This document shows, in pieces, positions 10,970-22,081 of a stretch of DNA of 64,000 nt; position 1 is the first letter of the stretch, and each line of letters starts with the position of its first letter. Under the pieces are notes generated by a model that was not told the origin of the DNA, did not search any database, and was given only the letters and a program-made list of their open reading frames with translations. The translations under genes and the position numbers were made by a program. Source of the DNA: Ottelia alismoides (taxonomy: Eukaryota > Streptophyta > Magnoliopsida > Alismatales > Hydrocharitaceae); NCBI GenBank assembly GCA_037367405.1, contig JAZKJV010009628.1, positions 1-64,000 of the forward strand, in the 5' to 3' direction.

Positions 10970-10984
10970 CCGACTCTGATACCA
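10970..10984 (-). other. Element K primer-binding site
   Basis: The minus strand TGGTATCAGAGTCGG starts directly after the ...CTAACA end of the 5' LTR. It matches the plant initiator tRNA-Met 3' end used by Copia elements. Confidence 0.9.
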
Positions 10985-11295
10985 TGTTAGAAAATAGAGA
11001 ATGTAGAAGCCTATCAGAAATAAAAGAACAAAACTTAAGAACAACGGAATTTATGTGGAACCCTACTCCCTAAGGAGTAAGATGAAACCACGGGAGAAGG
11101 CCTCAAAGGGCCATATGTTGCATTGCACTTTCTCATCAAACTACATGGGTGTGGGGCTCTATATATAGCACCCACAGAGTCTCACATCTCCAAAGTGGTA
11201 GATGTGGGAATAAAATTTGGACGAAGTAAATGGATCATGGAGTTATCCATTTATCCATCTACGACATAATAAGCACACAAGCAAATACTCCAACA
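10985..11295 (-). repeat. Element K, 5' LTR
   Basis: This 311-bp partner of 8503-8814 has the TATA box at 11161-11167 on the complementary strand. Differences from the other LTR are scattered substitutions and short indels. Confidence 0.9.
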
Positions 11296-11427
11296 ATATT
11301 CAACAAAATTCTTCAACAATTCTCCATTTATCAAGAAAGAATGTGCACCATCTATGAGATCATCTATTTCTACACTATTTCTACATTGCCATGACTTTGC
11401 ACTTCCTTCACAATATAGGGACCCTTC
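11296..11427 (-). pseudogene. Element F pol, integrase C-terminal piece
   Basis: The minus strand encodes GPYIVKEVQSHGNVEI and then, in another frame, FLINGELLKNFVEY, the C-terminal part of Athila integrase (family pattern GPF-V-G-VEI...VNGQRLK). The gene is continuous with 22082 onwards once the Copia element G (TSD CCTTC at 11423-11427 and 22082-22086) is taken into account, and with 8400-8502 beyond element K. At least one frameshift lies inside it. Confidence 0.75.
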
Positions 11428-12700
11428 TGTTGGATATGCGAGCCCACAGCGAGCCATTATGCAATAAATTTTATTGCAAATATCATTCCCTGATCTGAAA
11501 TGAAGAAAAATATTTGCATAATAGGCCCCTTAGTACAATTAGGGTTATGTTCCATGGCCATCTTGATGATCATACTGCTGCTGATTCAACTATTGAATCA
11601 TAGAGGCTGGTGCTTGGATGAATATCTAAAGAGATAGATTGAGGACTCATCAAGCACCGTCAAATGATTGTTAAGAGATGATCTCCAGCCTGAGTAGGAG
11701 ATGACAATCCTTATCTCTAAAGACTGATATCTGATCGACCTCTTAATGCAGGTCCTCCGCATAGGAATAGAGATTCGGAGGTGTTAGATTAGTTAGGTCA
11801 AAGAGTTGACTTAACGAGATCGAGATAACCAAAGTTCTATATCGTATGCCGTCACGATACATGCACACATCCTCTGACCGGAGACAGATGTGTTACTATG
11901 TGTCTGAGTATGTACATTTGGCAGACCAATAGGTTGATGACCTAACCAAGTTATATACACCGGCGCGCTGGTGTGCATATAAGGGCATATGAGTAATACG
12001 ATCTCTCAAAGGGATCATACAAGTTCATATATTGAACTGGAAGGCATGAGCTCAATCATGAGATACTGGGAAGAATCAAATTCCGTGCGCACGGTCGTCT
12101 TGCTTTGGAAGCTTGACTGAATTTGTAGGTTTGATATATACTTTTAGAAAATATATTATCAAGACCTAGGTATGATATATGCTTTTGGAAAGTATATAAT
12201 CGATACCGACTCCCAATGATCGAATGAGAAACTTACTGATAAAACCATGAAGTAGACAGTATAAAGTTGATCCAATACTTCGGGTTTATTCTGAGGCTTC
12301 CAGTATGCAGGATGTACAGGTATTGGGAATACCTGAGGGTGATGTGATCATAAACGATTGTATAACCATGACGCTTCCATTCCTAGGGAGTGAGGAAACG
12401 GGTCTGGATTTTAGTGACTCCTCTCAGTAGAGAAGTAATCTGATCTTGGTCCAAATGTTGGACATTGATCCGAATGTGATTCAGATGCAATGAGAAGATT
12501 AGATTTGCGATCTTGATTTAATCAAGCATCTATGTGAGGCCCGCGATCTGGATTTGAGATATGATCTCAATATCCAAGTCACTATACGTGGAACAATACA
12601 ATCACCCTGTCCTTATCTCCAAGTATTCGCGGAGAAAGCGCATTATCCTTGAAAGGGTTCGGGATAATTTCATTATTGATATTATATATCCAAGCATTGA

Positions 12701-12947
12701 TAATTAAATGCGATTTAATTATTATGAGTAATATGAATAAGATTCATATTATAAGGAGAGTTGTCTAAGATAATTAAATGTGATTTAATTATCAAAGATG
12801 AAAATAATATGAATGCGATTCATATTATTTGGGCACATGAGAATAGAGATCCAAGATGATTAAATGTGATTTAATTATCATGGATATAAATAATGTGGAT
12901 AGAAATATCCATATTAGTCATACATATTATAAATGTGATTTATAATA
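12701..12947. repeat. Seven-palindrome array in element G U3
   Basis: Consecutive palindromes lie at 12701-12721, 12730-12750, 12769-12793, 12803-12829, 12856-12881, 12891-12916 and 12925-12947. Arms are 9-13 bp, centred on short spacers such as GTG or GCG. Examples are GATAATTAAAT with ATTTAATTATC and AATAATATGAAT with ATTCATATTATT. Arm sequences differ between units but pair within each unit. The array recurs in the 3' LTR at about 20725-20975. Confidence 0.85.
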
Positions 12948-13441
12948 CATGAGAGAGATATTTGTAATTTACATTTGTTAATTAAATGTTGATGTGAATT
13001 GGATTCAAATTGGACATTAAATTGAAAATGTAATTTACATCTCATTTTGGATTATGAATATGATTCACAAATTTTTCAATGGCAAGATTGCAATGTCTAC
13101 AAAATAATTGTGAATTATTTTTGTAAAATAATTTGCAACAAAAGTTGTTGCATAATCTTGGAGAATATAATAAGGAGATGAGAGCCACCTTCCATATATA
13201 TGGAGTGGACGACAACCACTCCTATTAGGAATGTGTGATCGTCCCCTCCTTCCAACATGGAAGGAGGCACACTCTCTCCTATGATCTCCAAGAGATCTTG
13301 ATTTAATTTGGTGATTGAATTATATTGATTTATCAATATATATTTAATCTAAATTAAATTAATTGTTGTTGGTTTTTACCAACACAAATCTTAGCCATTA
13401 AAAGAAACACAATCAATGAGAGCCATTGGATTTGTGTTGTC

Positions 13442-13560
13442 CCATGGATTGAGATCCATGGATCCCAAAATAATATAAAAGGAGAGGCACCCCTTTGCTC
13501 TTCTTTACACAACAAGTGAGACAACAACTCTCTCTCTCTCTCTCTATCTCTCTACACGTC
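13442..13560 (+). promoter_or_regulatory. LTR promoter of element G
   Basis: An inverted repeat CCATGGAT/ATCCATGG (13442-13461) precedes TATAAAAGG at 13474-13482 and a pyrimidine-rich stretch with (CT)n to 13553. The same order occurs in the 3' LTR with TATAAAA at 21502-21508. Transcription would start about 25-35 bp after the TATA box, near 13505-13515; this start is inferred. Confidence 0.6.
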
Positions 13561-14059
13561 AGCCCTCTCTCTCCCTCTCATGGCCGTCCACCATGGATGC
13601 CCTAGAGAGTTTCTCCATCGCCGCAGCGTCATCATTATGATGCCCGATGGTTGCTCGTGGATCTCCGTCTACTTCGGCGTGCCTTTCTCGTGAAGTACAC
13701 GTCGTATCTTGTTTGTCGAGATCAGGAGATCTGTGACTTGGATCATCAACATGGATTGCGAGAAGCACGCGATTCATCCCCCGCGCTCGCAAGCGTCTCC
13801 TCCGACGGATCGGACTTGAGACAGGAGGTCTCTTCGTTTAGAAACTCGATCACAACCACGCTTCAAGAGGTAACCATAATACTTATTTGTGGTTTAGACG
13901 AAATGATCCGAGAAGTGTTCTTGGATCATGTGGTTTCGTCACATGAAAAAATTTAATTTCCGTTGCATAGAATAACTAGTACGACTAGTCGTTCTTCGTC
14001 GTATTCGATACGATGCTCACGCTTCCGTGATGCGCTTGAGGATTATACCATATCCTTCA

Positions 14060-17000
14060 ACTGGTATCAGAGCCTTAGGTCGGTGTTTTTGGATACGATC
14101 CATTAACCGAGGACGATTTGGGTTCATTAGGGTTTGCGAAAGTTTTCTTGCATTTCATTTTCGCATCTCTGTTTTGAGATTATTTTCGGCACTATTTAAA
14201 TTATTTAAACACGAAAATAATAATTGGATTTTGTTCCCCATTAAATAAGGAAACCGTATGATCTGAGTTTACGTGATTTCGATTCCGTTTGCGCATGTTA
14301 TGCTTATTTTAGTGAACATGTATCCACTGTTTCAGGGACTGCAGATCATGACGTAATTAAGATGTTAATTGCGGATTTGAAATGCCTTGAAATGCGTGCA
14401 AATCACTTAGGTTCTGTTGTAAATCAAATTAGCAAACTTTAAGAACTCACTTTGCTTAATTTGGATTTAAATTGATTGAGATATGGTATTTTTAGTAAGT
14501 GAGGGCCACTGCTGGAAATACTTTCCTAATCAGGAACCTAGTGATTGTCATTTAATCAATTAGTGAAATTAAATTGTTTAATTTCCTAGAATAATTGAGC
14601 ATAAATATTTGAGAAATATTTGATGATAATTATTTCCTTAAATGACATTGCCTTAACCAATATTTGATTAGATGTGATCTAGATCACTAATTGGTTACAT
14701 GATCTACATGATCTACATTCCAACAAACATGTTGCTTGAATAGGACTTGTGATTTGTTTAGCAAATCTCATTATAACGTTAATCAAAATTGTTTTGATTG
14801 TTATTATATGATATAATTTTGGTTGAAGAACCAATGATTATCTCAAGTACAAAGTGATCTATTTTGCATTATCCTTTCCCGATGTGGATATGGTGTCTAG
14901 TCAGAGAGCATTGGGGTAGCGGATTGCAACGTATGCAGTCCGTACCACTCTCGTCGGTACTGGCCATGACAGCGGGTAGGGTTAGTATAATGCTTAAGAA
15001 ATCATGATGTATTTCTAATTATTAAAATTTGAAATAATACGTATTTGAGATAATACCATAATTCAAGTAACAAATAAAGATTGTTTGTTGGATATTAATT
15101 GGACCATTACTTTAATATGATTAGATTAATTAGATTCCAATTAAAATTAAATTATGAATAGAGTAGTTATTTCCCTTGGAAGAATTAATCATAATGAATA
15201 TGATTCATAATGATTAACTAAAACTTGAATATTATGATTAACTAAAACTTGAATATGATATGGAGGATCACATAAGTGACATCCACGGTCTCCCGTCAAG
15301 ACGAAGGGTTCCGTCGGCAGGGATTGTATATAGGAGACGCCTGTCTGAAATGACAGCTCCTGTATGCAAGCACATCTGGATCAGGCTCTTCGCTTCTCGA
15401 AAGAGTAAGGATGTATGCGTAGTGATCCCAATATCAGGTCCTCATATTATTGGGGCGATATTGGATTGCGCATAACGAGTTGTATTTCTGTTGACGGTTG
15501 GTTCAATTAATGACGGGTCAACATCATCTTAGGGGTGGTGGGCCCGGGTGTTAAAGATCGAATTGAGAGATGCAAGTTGGACTTGCAAGGCGGAATGTGT
15601 TCCCGTTTCTTTTTATCCGAGTTGTAGGTTTTCATATTATTGGGATGCAACAAAGATAAGGAAGGAGATCCCAGATCTTGCTTGAGATATAATGGTAAGT
15701 ATATCTCTTACATTGAACGTGACTAAGGGAATGAACTTTCAATGTTGACAAGGCAAGACAACCTTGATATAAAAAATTCCTAAATCAAATTAAAATATGT
15801 TTATATATAAATATATACACTTATGCAAATTTCTTATTTCAGATAATACTTCATTAAACCCACTCAATGTTATGCTCAATAATAACCAATAACATATCAT
15901 GGATTGGACTCATGATCCGGATATTGTGCTTGCAGTTGGACACATAATGTATGTGGTTGCAATATGCAAGTCTCCTCATACTAATGAGTAATGACAATTA
16001 AATAGATAATAGGACTACAACCCTAGGGTTTGCATGTCTCTATAGTCTTGATCTCTCATCGAATGTACTTTGGAAGTGACATGTCGATGATGATTGCAAT
16101 TGTCAAATAATCCTTATAAAATCAATGAAGATATTATAGCATACATATGTGCTCTTGACATTTAATCATGAGTGACATGGTTCTCTGCATCGTGTAGAAT
16201 GGTAGCTCTATAAGAGATGATGTATTCAAATTGTTTGAATACCTACCTGAACCTATGTTTCAAGAGTCTAGATGGATGTAGACATGATGAGTGTCATCAT
16301 TCTACTGTCTATACTCTAGTCATTCATGAAGCTTCATAATAATCATATTGTATGAATTTAATGAAGCATGTATAAATGTTGAAATGCTCTTACATTGAAT
16401 TCTTTTGAATTTAACATAAGAGATCCTTAGTCTTAAGCAATGGTTGTTCATAGATAAAGGGAGAGCAGTGGAAGCATGGGTTGGACCCAAGTAAGAGGTA
16501 TAGTCAAAGAGTTGACTATACTTCTGTGACTTCCATATGACATCCAAAGACTTGGATGAATGCCAATACTGCAATACGTTGATGTGTTGATAGTATGACT
16601 ATCAAGTCTGTCTAGAATCCCTAGAGAAGGACTCGGATAGAGCATCAGAATAATCTACATAAATCATTGATATTGACTTGCTTATTAAATGATATAAAAG
16701 TCTTAAAATTGTATCTCAATCTTCTAACAACACTTGCAATGTGTTGCATATGTTTTAGAAGACTGGAAAATTTGATCTTAAGGTTTATAGTTATCCACAT
16801 GGATATTGATGCAATTGTTGCAACAATCTCTGTTGGATTGATAGACTTGTTAATTTCAGTGGGAGAGCCCTTAGTATTAGAGAATATCTCTATGATCTAG
16901 ATATAAGAATACACTCATTGTTTGTTTCTAAATGTTGGAAATAAACATGAATTCTGAGATAGAAGTATCATACAGAGTTATGATGGACATATTTCAGATA

Positions 17001-17100
17001 GTAATCTAACATCTAGTGGACTCCACAAAATTAGAAAATTAATGAATGGTTCATTAAGATTTCTAATACTGAAAATCAAAACCTTTATAAGATCAATAGG
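14060..17100 (+). other. Element G leader and decayed gag region
   Basis: The primer-binding site TGGTATCAGAGCC is at 14062-14074. Beyond it about 3 kb holds only short ORFs (14027-14248, 15260-15475, 16667-16900) with no convincing gag, zinc-knuckle or protease motif. Codons interrupted by many stops probably hide the original gag between about 15900 and 17000, but I could not confirm this. Confidence 0.45.
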
Positions 17101-19440
17101 AGGATGAAGATCATTTGACAATGATTTAGCATCAAGGCTTGGACATTTGTCTATTGATTTGATCAATAGAATAATAAGAAATGAAACTTTAGAATGTCTA
17201 AAATTTCAAAACATACATACTTATGAATATTGTATTCAAAAGTAAAATATGTCCAATACACTCTTCCTTGGGAATGGTGTAAGATGTCAAGGTATTCAGG
17301 ATCTCATACATATTGATGTATGTCGATCATCTATATCATAGTAAACATTATGGATATGTGATATCTATTGATGATTATGTATGATATGAGATTTCTTCTC
17401 TTCACCTAAGAAACCTTTGAAATGTTTAAGGATTTCATCATTTTGGTTTACAACCAAAGTTTGAAGGAAGATAAAATGAATTTGATCTAATCTAGGTAGC
17501 AAGTACCTGGTGGATAACTTCAGAGAATACCTTATGGAGATATGAATATCATTTCTGTCTCAATCCTCCTAATACACCTTAACTCAATAGAGTTATAGGG
17601 AGATACAATTGGATCATGTGTGACTTGATCTTATCAATGATGAATTTTATCATAATTACCTCTTAGTTTCCATGTATATATGTAGTAGAGACTACAATAT
17701 ATATCCTTAATATGGTTCCATGCATGCAAGCTGGAATCTAGCACTTGAGAGTGTTGCTTCATTAGGAAAATAAAGGATGGTATTGGATACCTACTTTATG
17801 ACCTTGAGATTCTTAAAATATCTCATATCTGATAATGTGATTCTTAGAGGTCGAGACTCTTGAGAATCAAGATGAAAATGAAGTGTAGGAACTCATTTAA
17901 TCTTGAGAAGATAATGAGGCTCCTGAAATTGGAAACTAAAAGGAAAATTAAAGATGAAACACTAATACCTCTTCAAATGAGTTTGAGGATGGATTCCATG
18001 TGTCAGAGAAATCTGACAATGATCGAACTTCATATGATGAAGCTTCTGAAGATCATAGCATGGATAGATGGATGTTAGCAATAAAAGTCTAATGTAGACT
18101 TCATATACAAGTGTTGTATATGGACCCTCGAGGATCCACCTATATGGGTAAGACCTGTAAAGGTGTAAATGGATCTTCAAGAGAAAGGGAACCTGATGAG
18201 AAGGTAGAGACCTTCAAAGCACGGTTCGTAGCCATGAGCTACACACCAGAAGAGAAGACATTGCTTGTGATGAGACTTGCTTTTAGGAACCATGCTTAAA
18301 ACCATCAGAATATTGCTAGCCTTAGCTACACAACTTGACTATTGCATCTTCAAGATGTAAGTCAATATTGCATTCCTCTACAAATACCTCTCTGAAGATA
18401 TTCACATGAAATAGCCCCAGGGATTCATGGTTGAGGAAAGCAAGGTGTGTAAACTAAGGAATCCATCTATGGACTCAAATAAGCTTCTTGAAGTTGGACC
18501 ATAGGATTTGATGAAATTATAAATGTTATGATTTCAGACAGAATCTTAATGAGCCATGTGAAGCCTAGTGGGAGTACCTTTGTGTTCATCATGCTAAATG
18601 TAGATGACATCCTAATCATTTAAAATGATATAAGGATAATAATAAGTGTTTTATAATCTGATTGTTCCATAACTTGAGATATGATCTCAAGGATACCTCT
18701 TGGATCTTAGTTCTAAAGGTGTTCAGAAGCATAGAGAAGAGGGTATTGGGACTGCCACATTAATGGTACACCTAGGACATATTCCATTTTCTGGAAAATT
18801 CCAAGAAATGCTTCCATCCCTTAAGATGTGGCACTGACCCATCTAAAGGGATATCACCTTAAAGAGTTGAGGAAGTGAATGCTAGAACTACTTGCACTTG
18901 TGCATTAGTTATGAGAAGCTGAGTGTATGCTAGATGTGTACAAAAGCAAGATATTTGCCATGCAATGGGAGTAGTAAAGTGTTGCTAATCCTACTATGGA
19001 GAGAAAACACTTGATTGCAGTAATAACAAAATCTTCATAGATGACAAGATTTTTGAGATAGTGATCTCAAAGTCTTATCGTCAAAAACTTAAGACTTTAT
19101 AGATAGAGATCTAAAAGGTCTTAAATGTGAATACCTTAAGAGAGAGTGATCTCCAGGAATAAGGGTATTCTGATAAGGATTATGGAAATACTGGTTATGA
19201 TAATTATTAAGCTATAAGTGTAAAGGACACTGTAACTAACAAGATTGAGTATTGATTGCATGAGATGTAACATTAGCATTAGATGTGAGTACTGCTACTG
19301 GGGATATGCAAGTGCCGTAAAAGGACTTGGCGTAGTCTCGCAGGAACATAGTGACTGATCAGCTTACCTAGCTATTTTCTAAATAGCCTATGATTGTCAC
19401 ACGAATGTGGGTTTAAATGATTAGCCCATTAATGGCTCTT
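17100..19440 (+). pseudogene. Element G pol (Copia integrase, RT, RNase H), decayed
   Basis: Fragments appear in changing plus frames. The GAG-pre-integrase-like ASRLGHLSIDLINR is near 17120-17170. Integrase start LIHIDVC and IDDY are near 17300-17370. The reverse transcriptase N-terminal piece KVETFKARFVAMSYTPEE is at 18207-18260, then ILLALATQLDY and QGFMVEESKVCKL (18310-18460). FVFIMLNVDDILII (about 18580-18620) holds the VDD of the Copia YVDD catalytic box. A degenerate RNase H tail runs to about 19400. At least a dozen stops and frameshifts separate these pieces, so no protein can be made. Integrase preceding reverse transcriptase defines Copia. Confidence 0.85.
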
Positions 19441-19456
19441 TGGGCTAGTGGGAGAT

Positions 19457-22081
19457 TGTTGGACATGCGAGCCCACGACGAGCCATTATGCAATAAATGT
19501 TATTGCAAATATCATTCCCTGATCTGAAATGAAGAATAAATAATTTGCATAATAGGTTCCTTAGTACAATTAGGGTTATGTACCATGACCATCTTGATGA
19601 TCATACAGCTGTTGATTCAACTGTTGAATCATAGAGGCTGGTGCTTGGATGAATATCTAAAGAGATAGATTGAGGACTCATCAAGCATCGTCAAATGATT
19701 GTTAAGAGATGATCTCCAGCCTGAGTAGGAGATGGCAATACTTATCTCTAAAGGCTAATATCTGACCGACCTTGCAGGTCCTCCGCATAGGAATAGAGAT
19801 TCGGAGGTGTCAGATTAGTTAGGTCAAAGAGTTGACTTAACGAGATCGAGATAACCAAAGTCCTATATCGTATGCTATCACGATACATGCACGCATCCTC
19901 TGACCGGAGACAGATGTGTTACTATGTGTCTGAATATGTACATTTGGCAGACCAATAGGTTGATGACCTAACCAAGGTCTATACACCGACGCACTGGTGT
20001 GCATATAAGGGCATATGCGTAATACTATCTCTCAAAGGGATCATACAAGTTCATTTATTGAATCGGAAGGCATGAGCTCACTCATGAGATATTGGGAAGA
20101 ATCAAATTCCGTGCACACGGTCGTCTCGCTTTGGAAGCTTGACTGAATTTGTAGGTTTGATATATACTTTTGGAAAATATATGATCAAGACCTAGCTATG
20201 ATATATGCTTTTGGAAAGTATATGATCGATACCGACTCCCAATGATCGAATGAGAAACTTACTGATGAAACCATGAAGTAGACAATATAAAGTTGATCCA
20301 ATACTTCGAGTTTATTCTGAGTCTTCCAGTATGCATGATGTACAGGTAGTGGGAATACCTGAGGGTGATGTGATCATAAACGACTGTATAACCATGATGC
20401 TTCCATTCCTAGGGAGTGATGAAATGGGTCTGGATTTCAGTGACTCCTCTCAGTAGATAAGTAATCTGATCTTGGTCCAAATGTTGGACATTGATCTGAA
20501 TGTGATTCCATGCAATGAGAAGATTATATTTGTGGTCTTGATTTAATCAAGCATCTATGGGAGCCCCGCGATGTGGATTTGAGATATGATCTCAATATCC
20601 AAGTCACCATACGTGGAACAATACAATCGCCTTGTCCTTATCTCCAAGTATTCGCGGAGAAAGCACAATATCTTTGAAAGGGTTCGGGATAATTTCATTG
20701 TTGATATTATGTATCCAAGCATTGATAACTAAATGTGATTTAATTATTATGAGTAATATGAATATGATTCAAATTATAAGGAGAGTTATCTAAGATAATT
20801 AAATGTGATTTAATTATCAAAGATGAAAATAATGTGAATGCGATTCATATTATTTGGGCACATGAAAATAGAGATCCAAGATGATTAAATGTGATTTAAT
20901 TATCATGGATATAAATAATGTGGATAGCAATATCCATATTAGTCATATATATTATAAATGTGATTTATAATGCATAATAGAGAGCTATTTGTAATTTACA
21001 TTTGTTAATTAAATGTTGATGTGAATTGGATTCACATTGGACATTAAATTGAAAAATGTAATTTACATTTCATTTTGAGTTGTGAATATGATTCATAAAT
21101 TTTTCAATGGCAAGATTGCATTGTCTACAAAATAATTGTGAATTATTTTTGTAGAATAATTTGCAACAAAAGTTGTTGCATAATCTTGGAGAATACAATA
21201 AAGAGATGAGAGCCACCTTCCATATATACGGAGTGGACGACCACCACTCCTATTAGGAATGTGTGGCCATCCCCTCCTTCCAACATGGAAGGAGGCACTC
21301 TCTCTCCTATGATCTTCAAGAGATCTTGATTTAATTTGGTGATTGAATTATATTGATTTGTCAATATATATTTAATATAAATTAAATTAATTGTTGTTGG
21401 TTTTTACCAACACAAATCTTAGCCATTAAAAGAAACACAATCAATGAGAGCCATTGGATTTGCGTTGTCCCATGGATTGAGATCCATGGATCCCAAAATA
21501 ATATAAAAGGAGAGGCACCCCTTTGCTCTTCTTTACACAACAAGTGAGACAACAACTCTCTCTCTCTCTCTCTCTACAAGTCAGCCCTCTCTCTCCCTCT
21601 CATGGCCGTCCACCATGGATGCCCTAGAGAGTTTCTCCATCGCAGCAGCGTCATCGTTATGCTGCCCGATGGTTTGCTCGTGGATCTCCGTCTACTTCGG
21701 CGTGCCTTGCTCGTGAAGATGACGTCGTATCTCGTTTGTCGAGATCAGGAGATCCATGACTTGGATCATCAACATGGATTGCGAGAAGCACACGATTCAT
21801 CCCCGCGCTCGCAAGCGTCTCCTCCGACGGATCGGACTTGAGATAGGAGGTCTCTTCGTTTAGAGACTCGATCACAACCACGCTTCAAGAGGTAACCCTA
21901 ATACTTGTTTGTGGTTTAGACGAAACGATCCGAGAAGTGTTCTTGGATCATGTGGTTTCATCACATGAAAAATTTTAATTTTCGCTGCATAGAACAACTA
22001 GTAGGACTAGTCGTTCTTCGTCGTATTCGATACGATGCTCACGCTTCCGTGATGCGCTTGAGGATTATACCATATCCTTCA
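19457..22081 (+). repeat. Element G, 3' LTR (2625 bp)
   Basis: Preceded by GCTAGTGGGAGAT (polypurine tract). Starts TGTTGGACATGCG and ends ATATCCTTCA, followed by the TSD CCTTC at 22082-22086. It repeats all structural blocks of the 5' LTR: palindrome array, CCATGGAT repeat, TATA box and (CT)n. Confidence 0.92.

Larger units (their letters stand above)
8503..11295 (-). mobile_element. Element K: small non-autonomous Copia-like LTR element
   Basis: Two 311-312-bp LTRs (8503-8814 and 10985-11295), each TGTTAG...AACA, bound 2170 bp of internal DNA. The 5-bp TSD ATATT is present at 8498-8502 and 11296-11300. A primer-binding site TGGTATCAGAGTCGG (initiator tRNA-Met type) and a polypurine tract AGCTTGAGGGGGAG fix the minus-strand orientation. 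No gag or pol similarity is visible inside, so it must use another element's enzymes. It lies within the end of the F pol gene. Size and plan suit a large-internal non-autonomous Copia derivative. Confidence 0.9.
11428..14059 (+). repeat. Element G, 5' LTR (2632 bp)
   Basis: Starts TGTTGGATATGCG and ends CATATCCTTCA two bases before the primer-binding site. It includes a seven-unit palindrome array (12701-12947), a promoter-like block with TATAAAA at 13474-13480 and a (TC)n run near 13523-13553. A short ORF downstream of the TATA box (13651-13956) resembles nothing known and is duplicated in the 3' LTR. Confidence 0.92.
11428..22081 (+). mobile_element. Element G: Ty1/Copia retrotransposon, decayed
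   Basis: The LTRs at 11428-14059 and 19457-22081 (both TGTTGG...CCTTCA) flank a 5.4-kb interior. The TSD CCTTC is exact. The primer-binding site TGGTATCAGAGCC (14062) and polypurine tract AGTGGGAGAT (19447-19456) give plus orientation. The order GAG-pre-integrase, integrase, reverse transcriptase is that of Copia. The long leader after the primer-binding site (14060-17000) has no recognisable gag domain. Coding sequence is riddled with stops and frameshifts while the LTRs remain about 93-96% alike by eye, so it was probably non-autonomous already when it inserted. It interrupts the integrase of element F. Confidence 0.92.

Noticed and set aside
12701..12947. CRISPR-like repeat array
   Set aside because: Units are palindromes of differing sequence without constant repeats or uniform spacers, inside a plant Copia LTR.
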